64,000 nucleotides of DNA from Sclerotinia nivalis (GCA_029531795.1 JAPEIS010000011.1:2170001-2234000), one strand, 5' to 3'; positions 1 to 11,507 are shown, counted from the first letter of the stretch. A program made the numbers and translations. The notes: generated by a model not told the origin, from the letters alone.

Positions 1-66
1 TGATGAATATTAGTTTTGATAACGAAGAGAAGTATTGACACCGGGTTATATCATTATAGATTAATA

Positions 67-2598
67 TCAAAGAGACAATCTATACTGCCGTGCTGTATGA
101 TTAAGGAAATGCATAGCACTGCCTAAAAATGCTGAACATTCTTGATAGGGATAGTGAAATCCCTCATCAGTAGTACGAGATTGAAGGTGCTGAGTTTTGA
201 TATGCCGACTAAGACTATCAATACGAAGGTATTTGTACTCTCGTTTCTTTGGTCCTGCTTCATTATCATTCCATCTGCAGAAGGCACAAAATAATTTAGA
301 GACCTTAGAAAGTTGATCAGATCTTATTGTTGCATCAGGAATTAGGGATATCGTAACAAGATTAGAATCTGTATCTTCTGATAAGGTTTAGGAGTTGGTG
401 ATATGGTTTCGAGACCGTCCTTTGGACCTCGCTGCTCGATATTGGTGAGGGGATTCTTGGCGTTTGCAAAGTTGGATTAAGTTTTGAGCAAGCTCGATCC
501 GCTTTTGAATGATCTGATCTTCTGTTAAGCCTGTAAGTAGTTCGAAAAGCATCCTGGCAATGGTAGCTCGCTCCTCGAGCTCGTACTCAATTGTTGAAGG
601 GGTAAGGATATCGGCAGGAAGAATTCCTTGCAATTGTCGATCGACCTCGATAGTATAAACAGTCTTGTGAAACTCCTTGATAGTCTTATCCAATAATTGT
701 TTGCTCTTTTGGCTCCTCAAATTGTTGATTTCGGCTTGTATTCCTTGATGTTTTTCATACCATCTCGTTTTCGCAGCTGCTTTAATCGTAGAGTAACCAC
801 GTGCTTTGATGTTCCGAACAGACTCTTTACGCTTTTGAATAAGTTGAAGAATATCGGGATCTTGGCTAATCTCAAACTTCTGCACATCTGTCAAGTCTGA
901 AGGGGCTCGCTCGTGACGAGATAGTCGGCCAACAGCTCGAATTAGATCTTCTCGTCGTATGGATCCAAGGTAAATAGCTTGACAATCCGTATCAATGAAT
1001 GCTAGCATATAATATCGTTCATAAACATCTCCCCGGTGGCCCATGATCTGCCGGCGTTCTTCGGGTGTAACAGACTCTGTATCATTAATCAGCTAACATT
1101 CAACGAAAAATCTCAATGTTGGGAGGGCGAGAGGGGTCAATAGGATTTCATATTAGTAACCTACCATTCAATCTTTTCCCTGAAGCTCGTCGCAAATCAT
1201 AGAATTCTAGTCTCTTCTCATACCCGCAGGTTCTACCAAGACGGATGAGATGGTGTCGATGTTTCGAATATTGTAAACACTTAGTCTTTGAAATGCGAAT
1301 ACCATTAGCAGTACTATCCACATCCCGGAAGACAGGCCGCTCAGCCCATTTGTTGTCCCATTGTAAACGGATACGATCTGTATCAGGTGGTACAATCAAA
1401 GTATAAATATCCTCGAGAGAGTTGAACTTGCTTTCAAATGCATTATCAGCAAGCGCTAAAGCTAACATAAAAGTTACTCCGCAACATGCTAAATCTTCAG
1501 CTTCATAAAATGCAAATATCTTCCTGGTTTAAATTAATATATTGAAGATACAAAGCTAAGAACTATTCACTGTTTCTTTTTCCCATCTGACCGTTTGATC
1601 CGCTTAAGGTTAAGCTTCATTACAACAATTGGTGGCTGACCTTTGATTAGAAGAGGAAATAGTTGGAATTCGATATCTTCGTATAAAAGCCCAACAAGAG
1701 CTTTTGGCCTAGTGGCAGTACAACCGGCAAGATTCAGAAAGGGAGACATTTGTACCCGGAGGCGTTCATGTGCATAAACCTCAGTATCGCGAACCCAATG
1801 ACCATTTTGAAGAGTGCATAAATCTTCGACAAAAAGCCCCGACTTTTCTTTTTCTGAATCGTCGAGTCCAAACTTAATAGTCAAGTTCTGCGGGATCCAC
1901 TATTGTCAGATTAGTATAATCTACTAATTGGAAAAGATAAATATAGATATATACATTACGAATATCATAAAGAATACCTTTATCTATATAACGTTCTGCT
2001 AGTCGTGCATATACCATACTAAGAACCTTCCAATATGTGATAATAGAAGACTTCTTTTTGATTCGTGAGTTCTTCACTCGCTAGAAGAGGTAAGCTTTGA
2101 AAATAGCCGCTTTGCAAGCTTTGATAGCCGTTGATGGTTCATCAATCTTCGAGACTTTACAAAATCTGTTGGGAGAATATGAGCAATTATTTGTGAATCT
2201 ATTACTAAAAGTTATTCTTACTGCTCCCATCTTTCCAACTCTGCTTCCATCATAGCTTTAGTCTCATCATTAGGATTTGATAATGTAACCCCTTCTGCTT
2301 CAAACTCGTTCATCATCTGCTGATAATAACTAGCTTCGGCATCAGTACCAGATCCCCGATCAGACTGAGAGTTGTAGCTTGAATCTTGATCGAAACCGGA
2401 ATCAGAGATGGAACCAGACTCATCAACAGTAATGGAAGATGATCTTCGCCATTTATTCATTTTCTTCTTCTTTATAATCCGCGGTTCATATATTCGTGAT
2501 TGTTCTTTCTTGTTTTGCAAAACTAAGGTGGATGGTCCATATTTATCGTGACGGAGGGCTCGATGTTGAGCATATCGTCGAGGAAGGGGGCAAGGCAT
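67..2598 (-). pseudogene. DUF3435 tyrosine-recombinase-like gene (Starship captain family), two in-frame stops
   Basis: Five exons join in phase on the minus strand: 2598-2222, 2165-1955, 1899-1571, 1523-1165 and 1076-67, with introns of 47-88 bases and standard GT-AG ends. The joined frame is 762 codons. Two stops interrupt it: TAG at 2081-2083, where relatives carry Trp before the RVKNSRIKK motif, and TAA at 388-390. Tyrosine-recombinase signatures are in order: box I Arg in ATRPKALVGLLYEDIEF, the YDLRR block, then GHRGDVYERYY with the candidate nucleophile Tyr. After the second stop the same frame continues with a C2H2-like finger (CAFC near 245, RHIKTQH) and ends at TGA 67-69. DUF3435 proteins include the recombinases that mobilise Starships. 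Both stops are explicable by C-to-T or G-to-A transitions, as in RIP, but decay alone would also do. Family call is firm; activity is unlikely unless stops are read through. Confidence 0.85.
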
Positions 2599-3391
2599 AT
2601 CGTGATTTGCGGTGGCTCAATGGCTCTGCGATAAGATATTAGCAGGTTGTGATGGTAAAGGAGGCTAGAAAATAAGGCGGGTCTTTTACCTATGACAGAA
2701 TACACAAGGCCGTCACAGTTTGTAGCACTTATAATATAATGAGGTTGTACCTGATGTCATCGATGCCTTCAAAAGTCGCTTTTGTTTGGTTTCTGATGAT
2801 TGAAAAGTAATAGTGCTTAGGCTTTGGTGATTTATATTCAATAATACATAAGAGCAGGAATTAAACAATCCTAGAATGGATTTTGTAGAAGAAAAGCTTG
2901 TAAAAGAAAAGAGCAAAGTTTGAAGAGTGAGAGATAGGGAATGTAGAAAATGACCATGGAGGAATAGCTGGATTATATACCTTTTGATCACAAATTCAAT
3001 GTGGCTGTGACTTACATTTGATTGCAAACCATCTTTGAGGATGCCTTCAGTTTTCGGGGGGGAGGAGGTGCCCAAGAAGGAGAGGCAGAGTAGGTGAGCA
3101 GGTTGGTGTGGAGTTTGGAGTTGGGAGTTTGGGAATTGAACAAGTATGTCATCGCAGAGCGTCCGTAAAGCAGCAAGAGCCTTAGCTTGTTAAATTTATG
3201 ATGGCCTGAGGATAAGTGGTCAAGCGAGTGGAATGGCCGCGTAAAACAGCGGGAGAAAGATGCTAAAAACAGGGTGCAAATCACCAACATCTAGTTACTA
3301 GTAGTATAGATGTCGGTGATTTAGCTGCTGATTACAGGGGGGTCCTTATCGCCTGCGATTAGGAACCTAGGACAAGCGTCCTAGGCAGCCA
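2599..3391. other. Upstream region of the DUF3435 gene, no convincing gene
   Basis: Open frames here are low-complexity and lack splice or family support. The only structure seen is an inverted repeat at 3281-3319, listed separately. Short self-complementary words of the type CCTAGGACAAG/CTTGTCCTAGG begin near 3365 and run into the LTR-like block that follows. Confidence 0.5.
3281..3319. repeat. 13-bp inverted repeat hairpin
   Basis: Arms 3281-3293 (TCACCAACATCTA) and 3307-3319 (TAGATGTCGGTGA) pair at 12 of 13 positions around a 13-base loop containing TTACTAGTAG. It lies about 680 bases upstream of the DUF3435 start codon. It could be the end of a small transposon or a chance palindrome. 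Confidence 0.5.
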
Positions 3392-3772
3392 TGTTATGAT
3401 AGGACAAGTATCCTAGGCAATCAGGATAGGATAGGACAATAATCTTAGGAGTTATTGAACCCTGAAGCGAGAGTTCCAGAAGAAGGTTCCCAAGATAAGT
3501 GTCCTGGGACAAATAGCCCCTCAGGACCAGATCACGTGATGGATAGACTGGCTATCCATTCTATCCTATATTCAGAGATTAGTATATAGTCAGAAGTAGT
3601 TTCATAGTATAGGAGCTTCGTGCTCAACTTAGTTATCAATTAGTTTACCTACATTCTACTTGATCTAGCAACAACTTCACTTCCAAGTGAATACCAGTGA
3701 TAAAGCCTTAACCCATAATTACCAATCGACGAACGTAAGGCATCAGTTGCCAGAGAATATCGGATCGTTACA
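3365..3772. mobile_element. LTR-like insertion cutting a FunK1 kinase remnant
   Basis: The block carries several imperfect copies of an AGGACAAG...CTTGTCCT-type palindrome (about 3365-3385, 3400-3417, 3430-3450, 3495-3510) and a plausible LTR core with R/U5-like sequence near 3600-3670. Its right end (CGATCGTTACA-like, CA at 3771-3772) abuts, without spacer, the truncated kinase reading frame. Read on the minus strand this end starts TGTAACGATCC, and a matching TGTTATGAT word lies at 3392-3400 on the plus strand, giving imperfect TG...CA ends. No target-site duplication was found, so the left boundary is uncertain and the far flank may be deleted. Confidence 0.45.
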
Positions 3773-3777
3773 AGTAC

Positions 3778-3990
3778 CTAATTTCGCCCTGGCCAACACT
3801 TTCATATCCGCGTAGTTCCAGTTATCGAACTCTTTAACAACCCTTCCCCTATTTGGTCCATCATAGTGAATGCAGATCCAGAAAAGCACCCAGAAAATTG
3901 ATTCGAGGTCATGTATAAATGGATTCGGTGACTGCTCTGTAGATTTGATCCTAGATAAGCATATCGTCGGGATTGTCGGCGAGCGCTGCA
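3778..3990 (-). pseudogene. FunK1 fungal protein kinase fragment (C-lobe only)
   Basis: The frame encodes HDLESIFWVLFWICIHYDGP followed by a Trp-Asn-Tyr-Ala-Asp stretch and ends in KLG at the insertion boundary. That is the conserved C-lobe block of FunK1, a fungal expansion of serine/threonine kinases. No N-lobe, HRD or DFG block was found upstream in a connected frame, and nothing after KLG continues the family. The stump is not expected to be active. Confidence 0.65.
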
Positions 3991-5111
3991 TTCAAGAGAG
4001 ATTTGATACAGTTTTTTACATGGAGGAGAGCTGAAAGAGGCACGAACCAGATAACCCTTTCTCAAATACTCATGATTTAGTCAAGGGTTCTAGAAGACTC
4101 GGCGTCTGGTGAAGGCTGTACCTCGATCGCGAACCAAAATCACCAGCGGAGTCGGATCCAGAGCCCGCAACAGGGACCAAAGCAACATCACCAGTAGAGT
4201 CAGACACGGAATCCAGAACAGAGCCGGCAGCAAATCCACAGAGCACACGATCGAAGTCAAGATTGAAGATCACGCTATAAGTTTGAATAAAGCGAGCACA
4301 GTACTCAGCGAGTAATTGAAAAAGAACACCGAAGAAGATGAATAATTAAAAATTCAGAAAGAAATTGAAAAGACGAATAAAAAGGTAACGGAGTCTCACG
4401 GTAGTTGAGTTTAGATATTTTGTCACTAACTAGACGAATTCATACGGAAATGATAAAGAAATTTAGTTTGTTCGGTATGAAAAGGAAAATAATGGAAATG
4501 GTAAAGTGTATCGATATAATTGATGATGGAAGTTGTCGACATGAATTCGCATTCCTCCAATAGCAAATAAGCACCGAGTTGACAATATCGTACTCCAGTA
4601 GAGATCAGGGAGAACTGGATATGGCGGAGCCTTCCAATGAAAGGATTGCAATAGTGTTTTGTTGTTCGATGTAAGGATGCATACTTCAAGCTGAAGCATT
4701 TGAAGAACACGAGGGACTGTCCTGCTCCATCAATTTGTCTTAATTGCTGAAGGGTTTCATACACTGTGTTATGCCTGAGAAGCAAGACGAACTTGAACCA
4801 TAGCAACATCATCTCCAGGGATCTCCATCGCTACCGTCTATTCGGTAAAGAGAAATCTATCTATACATACCGAACTCGATGACGCAGTCTGCAATGCTTC
4901 AAATATGTGGGACTTGGATGTGTAGTTGATGCGTTCAGGCACGAGAAAACAGTACAACTGTAATGAAGAACATTTGTTCCGCTCCCCTTATGGTTTGTTC
5001 GATCGTTGGAACTCATTCTACCCTCCTCCAACTGCTGTCGAACACGACGCTATGACAGGACCAAATCGAGCTAGAGGATTTAATGATCTCTCAACAATTC
5101 TAGGAACAAAG
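3991..5111. other. Decayed region between the FunK1 stump and the nuclease-like gene
   Basis: Several short open frames occur on both strands (for example minus 4070-4320 with a Gly/Ser/Asp-rich tail, minus 4426-4812, plus 4926-5123). None has a supported start with splice partners or a recognisable domain. The minus 4070-4320 frame may be a remnant of the upstream part of the kinase gene. Confidence 0.4.
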
Positions 5112-6327
5112 TTATATATCTGACAATAATACATAAAGATGCTCCAACGCTGCAACCAAATCATGATATGCGCTTAAAGTGTATGGACCATACTCTTTCA
5201 TATGAAGAAAATTTTCTGATTTCAATTCCGGCATGCCTTCCTTCAATCCTTCTCCCGTGCCTAGGAATTCTATCCATGGTTGATTACAGCTTGCTATTGT
5301 GATAAATAGCTCGTTGGCGCACATGGATATAAGCCACGAACTACAGAGTGTATTAGCAAGGCAGGCGAGTAACAGAAATAACGTACCATTGCAAAGCCGA
5401 GGTATTATCATTCATGCGAAGTGGGTTGTTGTTCTTCGAATTCATGAATGCCACCATTTGAGCCACCTCTTGTATACGAACTTCATCTGTTCGATGACCA
5501 CGTTTCACTTCCAAGAAACCCAGGACATCGGTATTGCGGTTGGGATGTGTAACTATACCATCAACCCGAGCTTCGTAGGCTTTGGAGCCTTGTAGAACAA
5601 ATATGTAAGCCTTCCGCTATGGGTCGACATTGCTAGATATTCCTAGAGGCCAAGAGATGGGCAGCAGCAAGTTGATAAGACACTGATTGACTATTTGTTC
5701 ATCCTGCACCTTTATTCTGGCCTTTTCGTATTTTGCGACGGATCCTTCACCGGACGGTGGTAGCTCAATTGATTCGGTAGTGCTGGGTGTATTCAAGTCC
5801 ATCCTATCGACCAATGCACCAAGAAGGTCTAATTGTCCAGTCGATTTCTTGATTGGTGTTATATAAGGGTCTCTTTGCGATTGTTGAAATCGAGTTCGTG
5901 CAGCAATAGGAGTGGTGACATATTGCACTGCAGATTCTTCGTCTTCTTCTTTTGTATCGTTGCGTTCAATAAGTGCCAAAAGAGACAAAAATGGTCCGAA
6001 GCATCCTGAATCTATGAAGTCCTTCGAAGTCCACCCTACATCTTTGGAAAAATTCTTCACTATTCGAAGTAGTGGCTCAAAGTGCTGACCCCTAACTGCC
6101 ACTTCGGCTTGTGACCGTCGCGCTACTGGAAATATTTGATTATCATTGATCCAGTGCATTGAAGATGAAGATTTGATTCGGGCCTTAATGTGAAGGACCC
6201 GCAGAAGAATAGCGCTTTCGAATTTGAATTTACTCCCACTCTCGAAGTTCGCATTTTTAAAATCTTTATTATTGATACTGGTATAGGAGCGTTGCCACGC
6301 TTCAATAGTATATGGAAGTTTAGACAT
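5112..6327 (-). pseudogene. PD-(D/E)XK nuclease-like fungal protein with one internal stop
   Basis: Exon 1 is 6327-5387 and exon 2 is 5340-5112, with a 46-base intron (GTACGT donor, TGCTAATAC branch, GTAG acceptor). The joined frame is 390 codons with a single internal TAG at 5617-5619. The start is the ATG at 6327 (MSKLPYTIEAW). After the stop the frame reads YEARVDG, then about 14 residues later LGFLEVKRG, giving the D...E-x-K spacing of a PD-(D/E)XK core, followed by a QEVAQMVAFM helix. The C-terminal block (LFITIAS...FLHMKEYGPY) matches the layout of a large uncharacterised Leotiomycete family. No intron removing the stop was found. The nuclease assignment rests on the motif only; the family resemblance is stronger. 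Confidence 0.65.
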
Positions 6328-6703
6328 CGGCCTGATTTGAATCAGCAAGCTGGGATTGTACAAGTTAAAAAAACATCAATGAGAGATAGACTAAACTTTA
6401 TAACATTACTAACAGTTACCCCTCATGCATTTGCCAATATATGTTAAGCAAAGTACCTTGATAGGCAGGCTGCATATCTGTGTGATACCTTCCTAATTAA
6501 CCCGGCCTTCTTACACCCGCCTTCGATAAGGCAGAATCACTTTGTTGTTTTGAACAGTTGTCAGAGCAACAAATTGTCAGAGCAACAAAGCTAAGCAGAA
6601 TCCATATATTCGATAACGCAAATAAACAAACCTACGAACACATTGCAAATAAATCACAGAATCACAGAATCACAACGTAATTATCGATCGATTGAAGTTT
6701 ACT
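6328..6703. promoter_or_regulatory. Divergent intergenic region between 6327(-) and 6704(+)
   Basis: The 376 bases between two opposed start codons contain a 17-bp near-perfect tandem repeat around 6556-6590 (TTGTCAGAGCAACAAA twice) and a triplet of ATCACAGA words at 6653-6675 just upstream of the plus-strand ATG. These could be regulatory; nothing proves it. Confidence 0.4.
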
Positions 6704-7614
6704 ATGTCGCTCTCCACTACGCCTCGCCGACAAGCTCTAATCAAGATTTGCAAGTTTATTTGGAGGAAGTCTAAATATAGGGAAAGCGAAATCTTGAGGA
6801 AAGAATTCAGCGATGTCTTTGGTATCATCATTGATTCAGCTGAAGATATACCTATGATTCAGACAACCTTAACTGACCGTGCTGAGACTCCTCTATCGCA
6901 TACCGATCTGTGGTTCAACAGCCGGGATGTCGCCGCTGGACTCTACAACGATATGCAAGAATTGGAGTTGGCAGGATTCGGAAGGCTTGACGGATGGTCG
7001 TATGTTATAGCTAATCCGTTTTATTATATCTCTATATTCTGCTAACGCTTGACAACCAACATAGAGATATGTATGAAACCCACAATTTGCGTTGGGGCTT
7101 TACAGATACTTGGACGACTGGCGATTTAACAGCGCTTGCTCTCACAATTCATTCGCGCTCTGCGATGAATAATGAAATCCTAACGACCGAATTTATTGCA
7201 ATTTATAGAATTGCTTTTATTGCTTGGAAGAATGATGATAGCGTTCAACAAAAGATGGAGAAAGAAATGATGGAAAAACAATCGCCGCAATTGTATGCAT
7301 CTCAGCCTTCTCCACGAAGATTACCTGTCAGTTAGAAGTATATCTATATGAGGTTTAAGCTAACTTTCAAATGCCAGATCCGACTTATCTCTATTCATAA
7401 TCAAAATATCCGAATCCTAAACACGATCTTCACAAAAGAATATTTCAATTCATTAGAGAAGGATAGTCCACCCAGCTCCAGCAAATTACATGTCCATATC
7501 AAATCGATTTCAGTAGCTGGATATAATGACGCTGAACTGAAGGATCTCGCACAAGAGCTGTTGAATACAAAAGAACAAGTAGGATCATTGGAAGCTATCC
7601 ACATATTACCTTGA
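6704..7614 (+). CDS. Uncharacterised 264-residue protein, three exons
   Basis: Exons 6704-6999, 7065-7326 and 7378-7614 join in phase to 265 codons. Intron 1 has a GTATGT donor and GCTAAC branch; intron 2 uses a weaker GTCAGT donor with a GCTAACT branch. The ATG at 6704 is chosen because the upstream in-frame codon is a TTG. The product has a basic N-terminus, a central region rich in Asp/Asn/Trp (GFTDTWTTGDL), a Lys/Glu helix (KMEKEMMEKQ) and an acidic C-terminal helix (AELKDLAQELLNTKEQ). No signal peptide or membrane span is visible. I do not recognise the family. Confidence 0.6.
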
Positions 7615-8558
7615 GCAAGTTAAGATTCAAGACAATCAGATATAGGCGCAATGGGGTTTTGGAGCTATTCGGGTATAGGTGGGCTCTACAAGGCTTATAC
7701 AGATTGCCTTAGGTTCATGATGAATTCTTGATACTGTAGGGTAATATTTGGAAGAGGGATTTTCAGTTTTATTTTGGGAGTGCCTTCACTATAGTATAAC
7801 TAGCTGATTATTGATATAAAGAAAGGTGGGCTTTGGAGGAAAATTGCGATTGTAGCAACGATAAAAATCAACAAATGACAAAGAGGGAAGTTATGTATAG
7901 CAGGGGAGATAGAACCATACGAATTTCGATTATTTTTGTAATCCTTCATTCTTCTTTTTACCCATCGATCTGAACTATTTAATTATAAATGACAAGATCA
8001 GAAATGTCGTCGCAAACTGGGTCGTACAGGTATAATACAGGCGCGGATGTATCTTATCGTATAAAAATATTAAGATTACTAAATTAGGTCAATGGACAGG
8101 AAATCCTAAATGAGCTTCTGGTATACCTTTTCTTCCATCTCTCTATCATTTCTTTCAAAAGATTCCTGATCTCGCTTATATCCTTCTCCCTAATATTAGC
8201 CTCCCGAGATTGCCCTTGTAGTTTATTGTTATATAGTATATGCTTAAAAGTGGAGTATGATATACCTCCGTACTTTCTGGTAGCGTAAATCGCGATATTT
8301 AGCTGTTCGAGTTACCTCATTATATGAAATGTAGGGTAATATAAGGCTGATGTGTTATGGTCACTAATGGGCTCAAGGGATGACATAGCAAGCCGGAGCT
8401 AAATAATGCCAATCGCAAGTTCCTTCAACTTCATCCTAACTAATTACTTGAATATGTATGCTCGTCATTTTCTTCTGTTGTATTATATACTTATAAATAA
8501 ACTGAATTGTCTCTATTTATATCAACTTAAACTTGGGGCTAAATACAAAATTCTTATC
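7615..8558. other. Intergenic, AT-rich
   Basis: No frame with splice or family support. The plus frame at 8406-8639 is AT-driven and overlaps the 3' end of the next minus-strand gene. Confidence 0.6.
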
Positions 8559-9618
8559 CTAATACCAATTACTCCTTTGCTCCCATTCTCCCGTCACCTT
8601 CTGGTCATGAGCACCCCAACCCAGAAATTTATCCTTTAACGCAATCAATCGTACCCTCTTCTTTTCCATCAATGTTATTTCTTGTCTATTCTCCTCAAGT
8701 AGCTCATCGATATCTTCTACTGAAGAACGCAAGAATACATTTTCATCGCTAAGGTGTTTGCGGAATGAGGTTTTTCGTTTTGTATGTCGACTAATCGGTG
8801 ATACATTATCTTGACTTTCAGATGCTATTATAGGTAAGTAAGAAATTACAAAGAGCAATTAGAAAGGACTTACTGGAAACTGAATTATATGCTTCGGAAA
8901 GCTTACGATTCTTACTTGATAATATAGTCGAGCTTTCTACTATATGTTAGATTAACAAGATTAAGATAAGATTCGAAGACTTACTGGAGGATGGCAGATT
9001 TTGATTTTTTTGCACCTTCTCAAGAGTCACTGATGGGGCTGATTCCTTGCTATTCGACTCGGTTAAATCGATGGTAACAAGGTCTAATGGCTGCTGCACA
9101 TAGATAGTCGACTGCTCTGTCTTTACCTCGGAAGGTTTGAATACGATAGCCTTATCGTCAACCACTTCTGATGTTTCTGAATCCTTCGAAACAAGCACTG
9201 ACTCGTGAGCAGTTCCATCCAATACCCCCGAGATCGGCGCCTCCAAAAGATTGGGGAAAGGCTTAGATTCACAAACACCCTCATCGTCGACAATCCCAGT
9301 AGCTACCGGGCATATCGGAACAGAGAGTTTTGAAGGGGTCTCTGCCGATAAGTCCGAAGGTACTTTCATGATTGAATCAAGCACGCTAGGTGTAGAAGGC
9401 TGAGCAAGGTCTGGCGATTCTTCTTTCACTGGTTGGACATTCTCTTCGTCAAAGAATTCGATATGAGAACAAAATCCCTTATATAACATATCCATACTTG
9501 TATCTGCAAAGTACTTGTCAAAATCAAAGTTCTCTAGGAGCTCGTTGTCAGATTGCCCGGAGTCGGCTAAGTTGTTGTTGTTGTCCTTGGGCTCCAAGCG
9601 TTGATCTATTGAAGTCAT
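8559..9618 (-). CDS. Acidic protein with C-terminal coiled coil, probably nuclear
   Basis: Exons 9618-8985, 8939-8874 and 8824-8559 join in phase to 322 codons. Introns are 45 and 49 bases with GTAAGT donors and ATAG acceptors. The first 200 residues are acidic and Ser/Pro/Val-rich with an Asn run (residues about 12-16) and are probably disordered; a Leu-rich acidic patch (ENFDFDKYF) lies near residue 30. The last 90 residues hold a basic patch (RHTKRKTSFRKH) and a Glu/Lys/Leu heptad stretch (EDIDELLEENRQEITLMEKK) predicted to coil. An acidic activator-like N-terminus with a coiled coil suggests a nuclear regulator, but no DNA-binding domain is seen. Family unknown. Confidence 0.65.
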
Positions 9619-10180
9619 AACGATGGAAGGTGTTGAAGTTATAATGATAACTTGATGAGTTGAGATGGAAAATGTTTTGATTGAAAAGAAAGATGAATGA
9701 ATAATCTCGGAACTGGATACAAGTCACCTTTTATACCCGTTCTCTCTCAAGGATCGCCGATTATCGGGGGTTCATACCATGATCTCCTTAATCTTTGTTG
9801 AGGCAGTATGTAGCATACTCTTCCCAATAGACTACTATCTAGAATAATGATAGGATAGCGAAAAGTGGTCCAGGATCTCTAGTTTGAATATAAGCAGGGA
9901 AAATATGTATGTTGACGCGCCTCTTGCATAGAGCATGAAGAGAATGTCAGCTAGGCAGATTTATCTTGTCATAAATGCCTGTCCAGTTCTATTTTGCACT
10001 CCTTAACCTTGTTCCTATGTTTCATATAAAATCACCGAGAGTCGCTGCGCCAGTCCATCTGTTGGGTATGTTGTCGGGAAACATAGATGAAATGCCCTTT
10101 GTCGTATATATACAAACTTGTTCTTTCAGCACAATGTTCTATGCTTTGTATTCATCATCGACGACACGCAGGACCCTTTC
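9619..10180. other. Intergenic
   Basis: Promoter side of the 9618 gene. A plus-strand frame starting at 9975 has no supporting structure and overlaps the fragment that follows. Confidence 0.5.
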
Positions 10181-10600
10181 CTATCGTCGAGTCATTTTAG
10201 GGATGTGTACACTGCCGTCGTCGTTGATCCGGAGTTCTTCCTTAGTATCATTATAGCGGACCGCATCTCCAAGTTGAAAACCACCTATTGGTCGTCCCAT
10301 CTTGCAGCCATCATTATCCAGGCCGCGAATATCACCCGCGCCAGCCGTCTCTGCACACGATGTGTGGAGCTGATCAACGCCAGCTCTATAGGACCGTTTT
10401 TGATTTGTTTTTGCTCCCCTGACCATTGTGATAACTGTTGTGGTAACTGCAAATACGTCGAGCAACAGGGCAGGGGCAGCCACCAAGATGGCCCACAGCG
10501 TATGCCTGTGCCCCGCATCGCCTGTGGCATGTTCGCTTCTAGGAACTTGACCGAGCTTTGAAAGGGGGGCGGACAGCGACTCAGCGGACTGGGGGAGGGC
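10181..10600 (-). pseudogene. Putative membrane-protein C-terminal fragment
   Basis: The minus frame is open from about 10620 to the TAG at 10181. It reads a Ser/Ala/Leu-rich segment, one hydrophobic span (LWAILVAAPALLLDVFAV) and a hydrophilic tail (GRPIGGFQLGDAVRYND). There is no ATG at the head; a CCCCCAG acceptor near 10600 would make it a 3' exon whose 5' partner I could not find. Base composition is clearly richer in GC than the flanks. It could be an exon of one gene with the next frame, a fragment, or chance. Confidence 0.3.
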
Positions 10601-10849
10601 GAGGAATTTTATGTAGTGTTTTTATTTCTTTGTGTTGTGTGTTGGTACACTTTTTGCTATCAAATAGAAAAAAAAATAGAGAAATTTTATGATACAATAT
10701 ATCAATCTCTATTGTGAGAAAAGCAATCGTGAATAACAATATCAAACAAACAAATAGTAACAAGGAGATTGTAATAAAGAACTATAATACAAAGAAATCT
10801 GAAGTAAACAAAAACAAAGCAGTATTATAATTTACTAGACCTACGTTTC

Positions 10850-11507
10850 CTATAGGCCGACCCATTCTCCGTGCTTGCATCGACATTGCTGAGGGAGCTC
10901 CAGAGTCCCTTGCGCGGGGCTTTCCCTCCCATACTTGTTTTGGCGCCAGGGGAGGTTCTGGGCAGGTTCTGGATCTACGAAATCGTATCTTCCTTCTATA
11001 TCTGTTTTGACGCCAAAAGGAGAGAGAAGGGGGGAGGGGAAAGGCGGATCCAAAGACTTCTGTGGCCGACCTTTCTTTCGTGCTTGTGTTGCTAAGACTT
11101 CAGATGACCTCCCCCCATCCTTAGCTTTGTCTTCGGCTATATTTTTCTTTCTGCAGTACTCTCGTATCCATCCTCGACTATCGCCGATAGTTGTGGGTTC
11201 TTTCTGACTTCCGAGGGCCAGGAGCGAAACTAGAGGCGCCGGCACCAGGCACACAGTGATGACCGCCATTGAATACATTAGTGCAAACGGTAGGTCTTTG
11301 GGTGCTATACTAGAGGCAGATGAGCCGAAGCCAAAAACAGTATGTTCTGCAAAAGAGGTCATCAAGGGTAGAGGAATATATGTTCGGGAACGTAAGAGTG
11401 CTACACTAAAGGCAAATGAGCTAGAGTTTAAGTCAAAAATGTTACAGATGATCGAAGCGCCAGAGTTATGAAGGGTACCAATAGCATTGATGATCTAAAG
11501 CACAGAT
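10850..11507 (-). CDS. Putative single-span membrane protein fragment
   Basis: The frame is open from a CTTTAG acceptor-like site near 11505 to the stop at 10850, with a possible ATG at 11362. From that ATG it encodes 171 residues: a hydrophobic span (FALMYSMAVITVCLVPAPLV, residues about 27-50), then a basic and Pro-rich tail with an AT-hook-like RKKGRPQK and a Cys pair (CRCKHGEW) near the end. Upstream codons in the same frame also look coding. Composition is GC-richer than the surroundings, as in the 10.2-10.6 kb fragment. I cannot assign a family or confirm the 5' exons. Confidence 0.35.

Noticed and set aside
2713..3290. Two minus frames upstream of the DUF3435 gene as extra exons
   Set aside because: They give Ser/Leu-rich low-complexity sequence unlike the family N-terminus, which already starts at a good ATG at 2598.
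10118..10561. 147-codon plus frame
   Set aside because: Opposite-strand shadow of a frame with a clear hydrophobic span and hydrophilic tail; the plus product has no protein-like pattern.
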